This document shows, in pieces, positions 8,657-19,768 of a stretch of DNA of 64,000 nucleotides (position 1 is its first letter; the number at the start of each line of letters is the position of its first letter). The notes beneath the pieces are model-generated. The model saw only the letters and a list, made by a program, of their open reading frames with translations, was not told the origin of the DNA and searched no databases. The DNA comes from Pseudoxanthomonas sacheonensis. GTDB lineage: Bacteria > Pseudomonadota > Gammaproteobacteria > Xanthomonadales > Xanthomonadaceae. The stretch is taken from NCBI RefSeq assembly GCF_010093305.1, contig NZ_PDWS01000009.1:62001-126000 (forward strand), given 5' to 3'. The translations under genes were made by a program, and so were the position numbers.

Positions 8657-10563
8657 CGGGTATGTCTGGCTTCTCGTGCGGGGAACTGGACGATAGTGGC
8701 GCCGGCGTCGCCGCTCTGCCCCGACGGAGAAAATTCGGGTATCGCCGCGCGCAGGATGCGCGAAAGCTCGTCGTTATCGTAATTCGCCACCGCGGTCTGC
8801 AGCAGGAAGACCGCGCGCGCGATGATTTCCGCCGAAGCATCGCGCGCGCGCGCTTCGAGAATCTTGGAATGCGAAGTGGGCCGGTAGAGTTCGTCCGCGT
8901 GAAACAGCGTTTCATGCAGCTTTTCGCCCGGGCGCAGGCCCGTATAGGCGATCGCGATGTCCTTGCCGGGCTGTTTTCCTGCCAGACGGATCATCTGCTC
9001 GGCCAATACCCTAATCGGCACCGGCTCGCCCATGTCCAACGTGTAGATGGAAGCGTGGGCGGCGCTGGCGGCCGCTTGTACGATCAGCTGGCAGGCTTCC
9101 GGGATGGTCATGAAATAGCGCGTGACCTCCGGATCGGTGACGGTGACCGGACCGCCGAGCCTGATCTGCTCGCGGAACAGAGGCACCACGCTCCCCGCCG
9201 AATCCAGCACATTGCCGAAACGGACGGTCACGAACCTCGTCGAAACGCGGTCGTCCAGGGTCTGGCAAACCATTTCGGCCAAGCGCTTGGTCGCGCCGAG
9301 CACGTTGACCGGATCGACGGCCTTGTCGGTGGAGATGAAGACGAAGGTCGCCACGTTCGCCTCGCGGCAGGCCCGCGCCACGACTTCGGTCGCCAACACG
9401 TTGTTGCGCACCGCTTCGCGCAATTGCTGTTCCAGAAGCGGGACTTGCTTGTAGGCGGCGGCGTGGAAAACCGCGTCCGGTTCGGCGATCTTCAACGCAT
9501 GCTGGATGACCGCCGGGTCGCCGCAGTTGCCCAATACGGAAATGATCTCCAGATCGGGAAATGCGCGATGCAACTCCGTCTGGGCCGTGACCAGCGCCAG
9601 CTCATCGACTTCCAGCAGGGTGATCCGGCTCGCGCCATGGCGCGCGCATTGCCGGCACAGCTCCGAACCGATCGAGCCGCCGGCGCCGGTGACCAGGACG
9701 GTGCGCCCGCCCAGCCAGCCGCGAATGAGTTTCCAGTCCGGAGTGACCGGCTTGCGGCCCAGCAAGTCGTCGATGGCGACTTCCTTCAGTTCGCCGGGCA
9801 GCGAACGGCCTTCCAGCACGTCCACCAGTCTGGGCACGGTGCGGAATGGCAGGCCGGTGCTCTCGCAGATGGCCACCACCCGCTGCATGCTCGCAGCATC
9901 CATGGACGGCATCGCTATGACGATGAGTTTGGCGGCGGTTTCCTTGGCGATGGCGGGCGCATCGGACAATCCGCCGAGCACGGGAACGCCGTGCAGTTTG
10001 GTGCCCTGCAGGCGGGCCGAATCGTCCAGCAGGCCGACCGGCTGATAGGCGCCGCTGCGCCGCAGGTCGCGCACCAGGGCTTCGCTGGACCTGCCCGCAC
10101 CGAGTATGAGCACCCGCAGGGCTATGCCGTTCTTGCTGTCCGCGTTCTGGTTGTCCTTCCAGGCCCGGAACATGAGGCGCGGCATGCCCAGCAGGCCGAC
10201 CAGCAGGAACGGATACATCACCAGCACGGCGCGCGGCACCGATCCTAGCCGGTTGTAGAGAGCCAGCCCCAAGGCAAGGGCAAGCAAGCCTACCAGGCTG
10301 GCCTTGAGGATATTGCCCAGATCCGGAACGCTGGCGAAGCGCCAGAGCCCGCGATAAAGACCGACCCACCAGAACACCAGTCCCTGCGCGACCACGACTA
10401 TCGCGATCTCGGGCGACCACAGGGGATATGAAGGGGGGTTTGGCAGCATTGCATAGCGCAGACGATGCAGCGCTTCCCAACACAGCCAGACCATCAGCAG
10501 ATCGTGCCCCACCACCATCGAACGGGGCACCAGGGCAGCCATTTTTCCGCGCCAGGAATTCAC
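8653..10563 (-). CDS. WbpM/CapD-type membrane nucleoside-diphosphate-sugar 4,6-dehydratase
   Basis: This 636-residue protein has four predicted N-terminal membrane helices (to about residue 130), a CoA-binding-like domain starting at [17 protein letters not shown], and a C-terminal SDR domain with [13 protein letters not shown] (about residue 290), [13 protein letters not shown] and [18 protein letters not shown]. That is the WbpM/FlaA1 layout: UDP-GlcNAc C4,C6-dehydration at the start of 6-deoxy-amino-sugar synthesis for O-antigen. It overlaps both neighbours by 4 bases. Pairing with the WecA-like transferase upstream matches the wbpL-wbpM end of Pseudomonas O-antigen loci. The exact sugar is not readable from sequence. 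Confidence 0.9.
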   Translation of the reverse strand: MNSWRGKMAALVPRSMVVGHDLLMVWLCWEALHRLRYAMLPNPPSYPLWSPEIAIVVVAQGLVFWWVGLYRGLWRFASVPDLGNILKASLVGLLALALGLALYNRLGSVPRAVLVMYPFLLVGLLGMPRLMFRAWKDNQNADSKNGIALRVLILGAGRSSEALVRDLRRSGAYQPVGLLDDSARLQGTKLHGVPVLGGLSDAPAIAKETAAKLIVIAMPSMDAASMQRVVAICESTGLPFRTVPRLVDVLEGRSLPGELKEVAIDDLLGRKPVTPDWKLIRGWLGGRTVLVTGAGGSIGSELCRQCARHGASRITLLEVDELALVTAQTELHRAFPDLEIISVLGNCGDPAVIQHALKIAEPDAVFHAAAYKQVPLLEQQLREAVRNNVLATEVVARACREANVATFVFISTDKAVDPVNVLGATKRLAEMVCQTLDDRVSTRFVTVRFGNVLDSAGSVVPLFREQIRLGGPVTVTDPEVTRYFMTIPEACQLIVQAAASAAHASIYTLDMGEPVPIRVLAEQMIRLAGKQPGKDIAIAYTGLRPGEKLHETLFHADELYRPTSHSKILEARARDASAEIIARAVFLLQTAVANYDNDELSRILRAAIPEFSPSGQSGDAGATIVQFPAREARHTR

Positions 10564-11552
10564 TTTCGCGCATCCTTACTCATAGAGATATCCCTGCGCA
10601 TACGCGCCCATAAAAAGCCTGCGCCCAGAAACCATACCAGGCAAATACCCGCCGACCCATAGTCCGTCCAGTCCTTTCCGACAACAACCAATAGCGCGGC
10701 CACAAGACTGAATCCTGCGTAAGCCAAGGTGACTCCTGCATGACTCACGTTGCGATTCGCCCACTTCTGGTAGGTGTGCTGGACATGCGGCGCCCACCAG
10801 CGCTCCCTTCGCAGGATGCGCATACCCAGTGTGAAGCCCGCGTCTACCAGGAAGGCCGAAATCGGCAGCAACAGCAACGGCCAGGCAACCCGGTCCGAGG
10901 CGAAAGCCGCCGCCAGCAGTCCCGCAAGCAGGAACCCAAGCGCCCCGCTGCCCACATCGCCCAGAAAAATCCGGGCCTTGGGGAAATTGAAGGGCAGGAA
11001 TCCGGCCAGGGCCGCGGCCAATCCGGCGGCGACCCACTCCCATGCCCCGCCGGTCAGGACAAAGGCCATGGTCAGCGCAACGATGGCCGCCTGACTGCTT
11101 GCCAGCCCATCGATGCCGTCCATGAAGTTCCAGACATTCACCAGGACCATGGCCAGAACGAATGCCAGGATGGGAGCCAGCAGTCCCGGCGTGGAGCGGT
11201 GCACCCCCCAAGCCAGAAGGAATGCAGCCAAGGCCTGCACAAGCAGTCTTGGCCAGGCCGGGAGGGGTCGATGGTCATCCACCCAGCCGATACCCGCGAC
11301 CAGAACCAGTCCAGCAGCGAAACATTTCAGCAAGAAAGACTCCGGTCCGCCTCGCAGCGCCAACCAGATTATCGCCGCCAATACCGTTGCCACTATCGCG
11401 ATGCCGCCGCCTCTCGGCGTGGCCACGACATGGCTCCGTCGCTCGCCAGGCTGGTCGAGCAACTGCTTCTTCAACGCATAGCGTCGCGCCAGCCAGGTAC
11501 CGGATGCCGCTAGCACCAGGTGCAGCAGCATCCATACTGGAAGTGCCGTCAT
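10560..11552 (-). CDS. WecA/WbpL-like undecaprenyl-phosphate sugar-1-phosphate transferase
   Basis: This is a 330-residue polytopic protein of the MraY/WecA family, which starts O-antigen synthesis by moving a HexNAc-1-phosphate onto undecaprenyl phosphate at the inner membrane. Diagnostic cytoplasmic-loop motifs are RGGGIAI, GWVDDH (Mg-binding DD), NVWNFMDGIDGLA, FLGDVGSGALGFLLA and the histidine loop APHVQHTYQK near residue 265. About ten hydrophobic helices are visible. It abuts lapB without a gap and overlaps the WbpM-like gene by 4 bases. The substrate (GlcNAc, FucNAc or QuiNAc) is not determined. Confidence 0.9.
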   Translation of the reverse strand: MTALPVWMLLHLVLAASGTWLARRYALKKQLLDQPGERRSHVVATPRGGGIAIVATVLAAIIWLALRGGPESFLLKCFAAGLVLVAGIGWVDDHRPLPAWPRLLVQALAAFLLAWGVHRSTPGLLAPILAFVLAMVLVNVWNFMDGIDGLASSQAAIVALTMAFVLTGGAWEWVAAGLAAALAGFLPFNFPKARIFLGDVGSGALGFLLAGLLAAAFASDRVAWPLLLLPISAFLVDAGFTLGMRILRRERWWAPHVQHTYQKWANRNVSHAGVTLAYAGFSLVAALLVVVGKDWTDYGSAGICLVWFLGAGFLWARMRRDISMSKDARK

Positions 11553-12731
11553 TCAGACCACCGCGTAGTTCAGCAGCGGCTTCACCGTTCCCCATTCCTT
11601 GCAACTGGGGCATTGCCAATGGTGGGTACGTGCGCCGAAGCCGCAGCGCGTGCAGCGGTAGCTGGGATTGCGCACCAGCAATTGATCGGTGATGTGCTTG
11701 AGATCGTTCAACGTGGCGGTCGGATCGGCGCCCTCGGCCAGGGTCAGGTCTATCAGCGCCGCTTCGCCACGCACCGAAGGCCGGTCCTTCAGCTGCCGGG
11801 CAAGATAGGCGCGCGCGGCCGCCACTCCGTCCTGTTTTTCGACCAGACGGGTCAGCGCCAGGACCGGAGCGATGCCCCGGTAGTGTTCGCACATTTCCGA
11901 AAGGAAAGCGCGGGCGCCGGAAAGATCCCCGCCCTGCTCGTAGTTGGCCAGCAGGCTGGGCAGCACTTCGGGCAGATAATCGGGGTCGTGCCGCGCGGCG
12001 CGTTCGAAAGCGCGGATCGCGGCTTCGGGATTGGCCGCGTCCGATTCCATGCGGCCTTCCAGAATGCCCGCACGCACGCAGCTGGCATCGGCCTGATAGG
12101 CGCGCGCGATGGCGGCGCGTGCGGATTCGACATCGTTGGCGGTACGGTGGCGCTCGGCCAGTTCGCATTCGAACTGGGCGATCAGTTTACCCATCGGCTC
12201 ACCGGCCACTTCTTCGTAGCGGGTGGCGTTGTCGATGGCTTTTTCCCAGTCGCGCTCGGTCTGGTAGATGCCGATCAAGTGCTTGAGCGCCTGCGGAGCG
12301 CGCTGGTCGATGCGAGTGAGATCGCTGAAAACCGTCTCGGCGCGATCCAACAATCCCGAGCGCATGTAGTCTTCGCCCAAAGCCAGCAACGCCTGCACTT
12401 TCTGTTGATCGCTCAAGTCGTGGCGTTGCACCAGTCCCTGATGCAGGCGGATGGCGCGGTCGACTTCGCCCCTGCGGCGGAACAGGTGGCCCAGCGCGAC
12501 CTGGGTCTCGAAGGTTTCCTTGTCCAGCTCGGCGATATGCAGGAACAGCTCGATGGCCTTGTCCGGCTGCTCGTTCAACAGATAGTTCAAGCCGCGGAAG
12601 TAAGTGCTGGAAAGCCGGCTGACCTGGGTGTCGCCATGGCGCTGCCCGCCTCTGCGCCCTATCACCCAGCCGCTGAGCGCGGCCAGCGGCAGGAACAGGA
12701 AGAACCAGAACCATTCGTTGAGGAATTGCAT
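11553..12731 (-). CDS. lapB: Lipopolysaccharide assembly protein LapB (YciM)
   Basis: LapB is an inner-membrane TPR adaptor that directs FtsH degradation of LpxC, limiting lipid A synthesis. The 392-residue protein has an N-terminal anchor (FWFFLFLPLAALSGWVIGRR, about residues 7-26), tandem TPR repeats (about 45-350) and a C-terminal rubredoxin-type metal site with two CxxC pairs (CTRCG and CPSC in the last 40 residues). Length is normal. It is 23 bases after lapA, and the standard ihfB-lapA-lapB order supports the call. Confidence 0.96.
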   Translation of the reverse strand: MQFLNEWFWFFLFLPLAALSGWVIGRRGGQRHGDTQVSRLSSTYFRGLNYLLNEQPDKAIELFLHIAELDKETFETQVALGHLFRRRGEVDRAIRLHQGLVQRHDLSDQQKVQALLALGEDYMRSGLLDRAETVFSDLTRIDQRAPQALKHLIGIYQTERDWEKAIDNATRYEEVAGEPMGKLIAQFECELAERHRTANDVESARAAIARAYQADASCVRAGILEGRMESDAANPEAAIRAFERAARHDPDYLPEVLPSLLANYEQGGDLSGARAFLSEMCEHYRGIAPVLALTRLVEKQDGVAAARAYLARQLKDRPSVRGEAALIDLTLAEGADPTATLNDLKHITDQLLVRNPSYRCTRCGFGARTHHWQCPSCKEWGTVKPLLNYAVV

Positions 12732-12754
12732 CTACTGGAAGCCTATCTGATGGC

Positions 12755-13027
12755 TCAGACGCCGGTGCCGAGCTGAGGTGCCGATGACGCAGTGGCCTGT
12801 TTGTTGGCTTTGCGCAGCTTCGTATACAAAGGCCAGACCAGAGTAGCCAAGACGATCAAACCGCCTATGACCACACCGGCCAGCAGCGAGAGGATGATTG
12901 CGACCCCCGAAGAAGTCTGGATGTCTGCGAACAGCAATTTGAGCGTGATGGGCTGGGTATTCAGCACACCGACCAACAGACCTATGCCCAGGAAGATCAA
13001 TGCGATGATCAGACGGAAAATGTTCAT
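12755..13027 (-). CDS. lapA: Lipopolysaccharide assembly protein LapA (DUF1049)
   Basis: A 90-residue inner-membrane protein with two hydrophobic helices (about residues 3-22, including FRLIIALIFLGIGLLVGVLN, and 40-63) and a basic cytoplasmic tail (KLRKANKQ). This is the DUF1049/LapA form, LapB's partner in coordinating LPS assembly. It lies between ihfB and lapB as in other gammaproteobacteria. Confidence 0.93.
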   Translation of the reverse strand: MNIFRLIIALIFLGIGLLVGVLNTQPITLKLLFADIQTSSGVAIILSLLAGVVIGGLIVLATLVWPLYTKLRKANKQATASSAPQLGTGV

Positions 13028-13116
13028 CGGGCAGCTCCATGCTTGGGAGCCGCTAGCTTAGCCGAGAGTGGCGGGACAGGACACGCCGAAAGCGCGCGGG
13101 ATGCGGCAAGCAGCGC

Positions 13117-13428
13117 TTATTCGCCGCTTTCCTCGATGGGAGTCACGCCGCTGACGCGTTCGCGCAGCTCTTTGCCGGGCTTGAAATGCGGCACGTGCTT
13201 GGCCGGCAGGGCCACCGAATCGCCGGTCTTGGGATTGCGGCCAAGACGGGGCGGACGGTAATGCAGGGAAAAACTGCCGAATCCGCGGATCTCGATGCGC
13301 TCGCCATGGGCCAGGGCACCGCCCATCATCTCCAGCAGCGACTTCACTGCAAGATCGACGTCGTCGGCCTTCAGGTGGGGCTGGCGACGGCTCAGGATTT
13401 CGATGAGTTCGGATTTGGTCATCGTCAC
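13117..13428 (-). CDS. ihfB: Integration host factor subunit beta
   Basis: IHF-beta, with IHF-alpha, bends DNA for transcription, replication and site-specific recombination. The 103-residue protein has the HU/IHF fold signature ([38 protein letters not shown] with the DNA-intercalating proline) and a short acidic tail after KELRERV. A second ATG is six bases in (13422). It follows rpsA after a strong hairpin, giving the common cmk-rpsA-ihfB order. Confidence 0.97.
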   Translation of the reverse strand: MTMTKSELIEILSRRQPHLKADDVDLAVKSLLEMMGGALAHGERIEIRGFGSFSLHYRPPRLGRNPKTGDSVALPAKHVPHFKPGKELRERVSGVTPIEESGE

Positions 13429-13446
13429 GGAGATAGGCGAAAAGCA

Positions 13447-13480
13447 CCACTACCGGCCCGGAACGACCGGGCCGGAGTGG
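13447..13480 (-). terminator. Hairpin between rpsA and ihfB
   Basis: A 9-bp GC-rich stem (ccggcccgg 13453-13461 with ccgggccgg 13467-13475), extended by ccac/gtgg outer arms, is followed on the minus strand by a short T-run a few bases on. It probably attenuates rpsA transcription before ihfB, allowing the high S1:IHF ratio. Confidence 0.6.
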
Positions 13481-13494
13481 ATCGAGTGGCTTGC

Positions 13495-15183
<1,689 letters not shown>

Positions 15184-15360
15184 TGAATAAATCTCGGTTG
15201 ATGACGCAGACCGGGCACTGGTTGGATGTGCGGCGGTCCACCCGTTGTCGGCCTGGGCGGGATGCCTGTGACCGTGAGTGTTGTGGTGGATGAACCGCCG
15301 GGAGGATTCCCGACGGGGCTGGTTTTGTTGCGTTGTCCGCTACGCTGGATCCGGCTGGAC
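15184..15360 (-). promoter_or_regulatory. rpsA leader / cmk-rpsA spacer
   Basis: This 177-base spacer holds no gene. On the minus strand it contains an interrupted inverted repeat (cggcggt ... accgccg and ccacc ... gggtgg, about 15229-15304) and ends in the SD-poor rpsA start. A structured S1-autoregulatory leader with its own promoter is plausible but only inferred. Confidence 0.35.
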
Positions 15361-16032
15361 TCAGGATTTCACCAAGGCCAGCACGCGCTCCACGACCTGA
15401 TCGATGTTCAGGCCGGTGGTATCGATGAGGACGGCGTCTTCGGCCGGCCTCAACGGCGCCACCGTGCGCTGGGCATCACGGGCGTCGCGGGCGAGAATCT
15501 CGCGTAGCAGACCGTCTATTGTGACCGAAACCCCTTTGTCTTTCAACTGGTTATAGCGCCTTTCCGCTCTTTCCTCGGCGCTGGCGGTCAGGAAAACCTT
15601 GTAGGGGGCGTCCTTGAAGATGACCGTCCCCATGTCCCGCCCGTCGGCCACCAGCCCGGGAGGCTGCCGGAAAGCACGCTGGCGCTCCTTCAGCGCTGAA
15701 CGGACCTCGGGAAAGGCGGCTATGGCCGAGGCTACCGCGCCCGTGGTCTCGAGCCTGAGCTCGTCGGTGGCATCGGAGTCGTTGACCCAGACCCGCAGGT
15801 CGCCCTGGGCGTTCTCCTTGAAGCTGACCTCGGTGTCGAAAGTGCAGCGCACCAGGGCCGCGGGGTCGGAAATGTCCAGGTTGGCCCAGCTCGCCGCCAC
15901 GCCCACCGCACGGTACAAGGCGCCGGAATCGAGGTAATGCCAGCCCAGGCGGGCCGCGGCGATACGGCTTACCGTGCCTTTGCCGGCGCCGGAGGGGCCG
16001 TCGATGGTCAGAACCGGAATATTGTCGGACAT
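15361..16032 (-). CDS. cmk: Cytidylate kinase
   Basis: Cmk phosphorylates CMP and dCMP. The 223-residue protein has the P-loop [11 protein letters not shown] (residues 12-22), the [11 protein letters not shown] nucleoside site and [10 protein letters not shown]. The frame is open upstream to 16215, but the ATG at 16032 yields the family's usual start ([15 protein letters not shown]). Its position upstream of rpsA is the conserved arrangement. Confidence 0.97.
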   Translation of the reverse strand: MSDNIPVLTIDGPSGAGKGTVSRIAAARLGWHYLDSGALYRAVGVAASWANLDISDPAALVRCTFDTEVSFKENAQGDLRVWVNDSDATDELRLETTGAVASAIAAFPEVRSALKERQRAFRQPPGLVADGRDMGTVIFKDAPYKVFLTASAEERAERRYNQLKDKGVSVTIDGLLREILARDARDAQRTVAPLRPAEDAVLIDTTGLNIDQVVERVLALVKS

Positions 16033-16113
16033 GGGAACCCCGTGGATTTGCCGGGCATTATGCCCGGCCACCCGCCAGTGGCTGGAGGACGCCGGTCGCC
16101 GTAAGGCAAAGGC

Positions 16114-16143
16114 TTGAACCTCAAAGGAAAAATCCGCTAGAAT
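16114..16143 (+). promoter_or_regulatory. Sigma-70 promoter of rpmJ
   Basis: TTGAAC (16114-16119) and TAGAAT (16138-16143) are separated by 18 bases, about 90 bases before rpmJ. It is one of the best-matching promoters in the window and diverges from cmk. Confidence 0.7.
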
Positions 16144-16232
16144 GCGCGGCTTGATTTTTGTCCCGGCCGGACCACTGGTCCGCTCCGGCCACATTCCCAG
16201 ACAGTTACAGTCCAAATTTCCCGAGGTATGTC

Positions 16233-16358
16233 ATGAAAGTCCTTTCCTCCCTGAAGTCGGCAAAGACCCGTCATCGCGACTGCAAGGTGGTCCGCCGCCG
16301 TGGCAAGGTCTTCGTGATCTGCAAGTCGAACCCGCGTTTCAAGGCGCGTCAGCGCTGA
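16233..16358 (+). CDS. rpmJ: 50S ribosomal protein L36, non-zinc (YkgO-like) form
   Basis: This is a 41-residue basic protein, [17 protein letters not shown] followed by KVVRRRG and [15 protein letters not shown]. It has only two cysteines (17 and 30): the other zinc ligands of canonical L36 are His14 and Phe36 here, so it is the zinc-independent type, as in Xanthomonas. The ATG at 16233 has a gagg ribosome site; the longer in-frame TTG start at 16158 is not credible. It is monocistronic with its own promoter and terminator. Confidence 0.96.
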
Positions 16359-16406
16359 AGCACCCACGGCGCATAGGCGCTGCAATATCGGGTCAGTCCG
16401 ACACAG

Positions 16407-16433
16407 AAAGACCGCCTCCGGGCGGTTTTTCTT
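16407..16433 (+). terminator. rpmJ terminator
   Basis: The hairpin accgcc-tccg-ggcggt (16411-16426) is flanked by AAAG and a TTTTTCTTT tail, about 50 bases after rpmJ. Confidence 0.88.
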
Positions 16434-16549
16434 TATCCGGGCGCGTGGCGGCGCGCTCACCGTCACGATTGCCGCACTACATCGCGGCGCGGCGGTTTTT
16501 TGTTGCGGCCGTTTTGCTATAAAGACCCGTCCTTTGGGGAGCCACCGCC

Positions 16550-16879
16550 ATGAACCATCGCTTGCTTGCCGTCCCGATGCTCGTCCTGCTCTGCTGCGCG
16601 GGCGCCGCCAGCGCCGATACCCTGTTGATAGAGCGCGCCCAGGAAAAACCCGCCGTCGCCTTGCCGGTGCGGGGCGACACCGCCGCAGCCGTGGAAGCCC
16701 GCTTCGGCGCGCCTCAGCAGAAACTGGAACCACGCGGCGGCCAGAAACGCCAGTGGCCCGTGATCAACCGCTGGGTCTACCCGGCCTTCACCGTGTATTT
16801 CGAGAAGAACCGCGTCATCGACGTGGTGGCCAACCAGGCCGGCCCTGACGAAGTCGGGCCCAAGCCTCCGATCCGATAA
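16550..16879 (+). CDS. Small exported protein of unknown function
   Basis: The 109-residue product has a clear signal peptide (MNHRLLAVPMLVLLCCAGAASA, cut after about residue 23). The mature part contains GDTAAAVEARFGAPQQK and a RWVYPAFTVYFEKNRVIDV segment, reminiscent of small periplasmic BamE/SmpA-like folds in which a 'GxP' motif precedes a beta hairpin. I do not recognise a named family and assign no function. It ends just before a tandem repeat and aguA. Similar small proteins are common in xanthomonads. Confidence 0.8.
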   Translation: MNHRLLAVPMLVLLCCAGAASADTLLIERAQEKPAVALPVRGDTAAAVEARFGAPQQKLEPRGGQKRQWPVINRWVYPAFTVYFEKNRVIDVVANQAGPDEVGPKPPIR

Positions 16880-16880
16880 A

Positions 16881-16913
16881 ACAGTCCGATAACAGTCCGA
16901 TAACAGTCCGAAA
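16881..16913. repeat. Three tandem 11-bp repeats
   Basis: Copies acagtccgata, acagtccgata and acagtccgaaa occupy 16881-16891, 16892-16902 and 16903-16913, between the preceding stop codon and the aguA start. Copy number would alter leader length, not the distance between the start codon and the nearest purine-rich stretch (aaagaa). Confidence 0.85.
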
Positions 16914-16921
16914 GAACTTCA

Positions 16922-17953
16922 ATGACCGATGCTTTTCGCTTCCCTGCGGAATGGGAACCCCAATCCGCAGTCCTGATCGCGTGGCCGCATGCAGAAACCG
17001 ACTGGGCCGAGCGCCTGGGCGAAGTCGAGGAAACCTACGTCGCACTGGTCGCGGCCCTGACCCGCTTCGAGCCGGTAGTGATCTGCGTGGCGGACGAAGA
17101 TCTGCAGACCTACGCCGAAGCGCGACTGCGTTCGGCGCGGGTGGACATGGCCAAGGTGCGCTTCGTGCCTGCCGAATACGACGACACCTGGCTGCGCGAT
17201 ACCGGCCCCATCACCCTGCGTGCGGGCGACCGGTTCAAACAGCTGGATTTCCGCTTCACTGGCTGGGGCGGCAAATACCAGGCGAGCCGCGACGACCGGC
17301 TTGTCGGCGAGCTTTCCGGAATGAACCTGTTTCATAACTATTTCGTGCAAAGCATTGATTTTGCATTGGAAGGTGGTGCTATAGAAACCGACGGAAACGG
17401 CACGCTGCTCACTACTTGGCAATGCCTGCACGAGCGCCACCCGGACGTTTCGCGGGCAGAAATCACAGCGCGGCTGGCCGGCTGGCTGCAGCAGGATCGC
17501 GTGCTGTGGTTGGACCGCGGCTATCTGGAGGGCGACGACACCGATGCCCATATCGACACCCTCGCCCGCTTCGCGCCGGACAATGCGATCGTGTTCCAGG
17601 CCTGCGACGATGCGGCCGATTCGCACTACGCCGAACTCACCGCCATGGGCGAAGAAATCGCCGCGCTGCGCACCCGCGATGGGCGGCCCTATCGGCTGTT
17701 CCCGCTGCCTTGGGCCCGGCCGATCCTCGACAACGGCCGTCGCCTGGCCGCTTCCTACGCCAACTACCTGATCGTCAACGGCGCTGTGCTGATTCCGGCC
17801 TACGGCGATGACGCCGATGCCAGAGCCGCCGAAGTACTTGCCTCCGCCTATCCGGGCCGGGAGATCGTGCAGGTGCCCTGCCGCCCGCTGATCTGGCAGA
17901 ACGGCAGTCTGCACTGCATCACGATGCAGTTGCCGGAAGGCCTGCTGCCCTGA
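16922..17953 (+). CDS. aguA: Agmatine deiminase
   Basis: AguA converts agmatine to N-carbamoylputrescine plus ammonia. The 343-residue protein shows the guanidino-modifying-enzyme fold with EYDDTWLRDTGP (residues 85-96), catalytic His210 in EGDDTDAHID and nucleophile Cys332 in GSLHCITMQ. Length is a little short of the usual 350-370 but all key residues are present. Its partner aguB lies 4.1 kb downstream on the same strand; the two are often adjacent in other bacteria, so the three genes in between look inserted. There is no strong ribosome site (aaagaa about 7 bases upstream). Confidence 0.95.
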   Translation: MTDAFRFPAEWEPQSAVLIAWPHAETDWAERLGEVEETYVALVAALTRFEPVVICVADEDLQTYAEARLRSARVDMAKVRFVPAEYDDTWLRDTGPITLRAGDRFKQLDFRFTGWGGKYQASRDDRLVGELSGMNLFHNYFVQSIDFALEGGAIETDGNGTLLTTWQCLHERHPDVSRAEITARLAGWLQQDRVLWLDRGYLEGDDTDAHIDTLARFAPDNAIVFQACDDAADSHYAELTAMGEEIAALRTRDGRPYRLFPLPWARPILDNGRRLAASYANYLIVNGAVLIPAYGDDADARAAEVLASAYPGREIVQVPCRPLIWQNGSLHCITMQLPEGLLP

Positions 17954-18183
17954 GTGGCGGCCATGCGGACCGCGCGATACCGGTCCGCTCCATCATCGGA
18001 GTGAATTCCTTCGCCGCGAATCGCAAGCGCATGCGTCGCCTGCCGTCCTTTGCCCGGTCATCCGCTTATCGCAGTGTGAGTCGTGTTGCATATGCAGGCC
18101 GGGGTTCGACCTGACGATCGATCTACCGTAGATTTGCATCGATCCAATCGCATCGGTCGCAACTGTCTTCGGAGCCATCAGCC
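17954..18183. promoter_or_regulatory. Intergenic region before the fucosidase gene
   Basis: This 230-base spacer has no gene. A hairpin gcggacc/ggtccgc (about 17963-17986) just after aguA may act as a weak terminator without a T-run. The right part probably holds the fucosidase promoter, but no convincing -35/-10 pair stands out. Confidence 0.3.
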
Positions 18184-19623
18184 ATGCAACGATTCGCTTC
18201 CATCGCACGTTTCCGCATCGCATTGCGATATCTGACGGCCTGCGCGTGCCTGCTGGCCGCCCCGCTGTCCATGGCTACCTCTACCGCGCCGACGGTCGTG
18301 GCGTCGACGGAAAGCAAGGCCGCGTTCGATGCGCGCATGCAATGGTGGCGCGAGGCGCGCTTCGGCCTGTTCGTCCATTGGGGCCTGTACTCGGGCGCCG
18401 CCGGCCGCTGGAACGGCCGACCGGTCGCGGGCACCGCCGAATGGATCCAGCGCAACGCGCATGTGCCCGCCGACGAATACGCGCGGCAGATGCGTCCCTT
18501 GTTCCGTCCCAAGCCGGGCTTCGCGCGCGAATGGGCCAGGCTGGCCAGACAGGCCGGCGCCAAATACCTGGTGTTCACCAGCAAGCACCACGAAGGCTTC
18601 GCCCTGCACGACAGTGCGGTAACCACGTTCGACGCCAAGGATTTCACCGACCGCGACCTGGTCAAGGAGATCGTCGACGCCGCGCGCGCGGAAGGCCTGA
18701 AAGTCGGTCTCTATCATTCCGTGATCGATTGGCACCACCCGGCCTATCCGTACCGCGATTTCCTCAAGCTCGAGCAACCGCTGCCGCATCCGCTGGAGAA
18801 AACCACTCCAGCCGAGGATCCCGGCTATCCGCAACGCGCCGACCTGAAGGAATACCAGGACTACCTGCAGGCGCAGGTGCGCGAACTGGTCGAACATTAC
18901 GGTCCGATCGACATTCTCTGGTGGGACTACTCCAATCCCGGCGCGGAAGGCGAAACCTGGCGGGCGCGGGAACTGATGGCGATGGTGCGCGAGCGGCAAC
19001 CCGGCATCGTCATGAACAACCGGCTGTATCGCTCGCTCGGTTACGACGACCCGCAAGGCAGCCTGAAATGGTTCGATCGCGCGCACGGCGATTTCACCAC
19101 GCCGGAACAGGCGATTCCCGCCAACGGCGTCGTCGGCGTCGACTGGGAAGCCTGCATGACGATGAACGACACCTGGGGCTACAACGCGCACGATCGCCAT
19201 TGGAAATCGACCGCCACCCTGATACGCGATCTGGTCGATGCCGCCAGCAAGGGCGGCAATTTCCTGCTCAACATCGGCCCCCAGGCAGACGGCAGCGTGC
19301 CGCAGGCCAGCGTGCTGCGGCTGCGACAGATCGGCGCCTGGATGCAGCGCAACGGCGAATCGGTCTACGCCACCACCGCCAGCCCGCTGGATGCGGTCGG
19401 CTGGGGCCGTGTCACCGCGCGGGGCGAACGCTTGTACCTGCATGTCTTCGAGCGTACCAAGGACGGCATGCTGCGTCTGCCACTGTCGGGCAAGCGCAGC
19501 GCCAAGCTGCTGCAGGGCGGCGCATCGCTGGAAACAAGCCGGGAAGGCGAAACGCTTGTCGTCGCATTGCCGGCCGAACTGCCCGATGCCATCGATACCG
19601 TGGTGGTGCTGGACCCGGCCTGA
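18184..19623 (+). CDS. Secreted alpha-L-fucosidase (GH29)
   Basis: This retaining glycosidase removes alpha-linked L-fucose. The 479-residue protein has a signal peptide (to about residue 31), GH29 signatures RFGLFVHWGLYS (59-70, with substrate-binding His66), FTSKHHEGFALH (131-142) and the nucleophile Asp248 in ILWWDYSNPG, plus GGNFLLNIGPQADG near residue 360 and a small C-terminal beta domain. Length is typical of exported GH29 enzymes. It is separated by 145 bases from a Tat-exported aldo-keto reductase. Export implies degradation of plant, algal or host fucosylated glycans in the periplasm or outside. Confidence 0.94.
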   Translation: MQRFASIARFRIALRYLTACACLLAAPLSMATSTAPTVVASTESKAAFDARMQWWREARFGLFVHWGLYSGAAGRWNGRPVAGTAEWIQRNAHVPADEYARQMRPLFRPKPGFAREWARLARQAGAKYLVFTSKHHEGFALHDSAVTTFDAKDFTDRDLVKEIVDAARAEGLKVGLYHSVIDWHHPAYPYRDFLKLEQPLPHPLEKTTPAEDPGYPQRADLKEYQDYLQAQVRELVEHYGPIDILWWDYSNPGAEGETWRARELMAMVRERQPGIVMNNRLYRSLGYDDPQGSLKWFDRAHGDFTTPEQAIPANGVVGVDWEACMTMNDTWGYNAHDRHWKSTATLIRDLVDAASKGGNFLLNIGPQADGSVPQASVLRLRQIGAWMQRNGESVYATTASPLDAVGWGRVTARGERLYLHVFERTKDGMLRLPLSGKRSAKLLQGGASLETSREGETLVVALPAELPDAIDTVVVLDPA

Positions 19624-19768
19624 TCCCTGAACCGGCTCGACGACACGCCGCACTTCACAATTCCGGCCCGACATGACTTTGGTTGGGTAGGCGGCAAACG
19701 TTTCGTTCACACATCCCATCGCCTGATCGCCGATAACCGGCAGCTCTTCCCTGTTCGAGGAATCTGCC

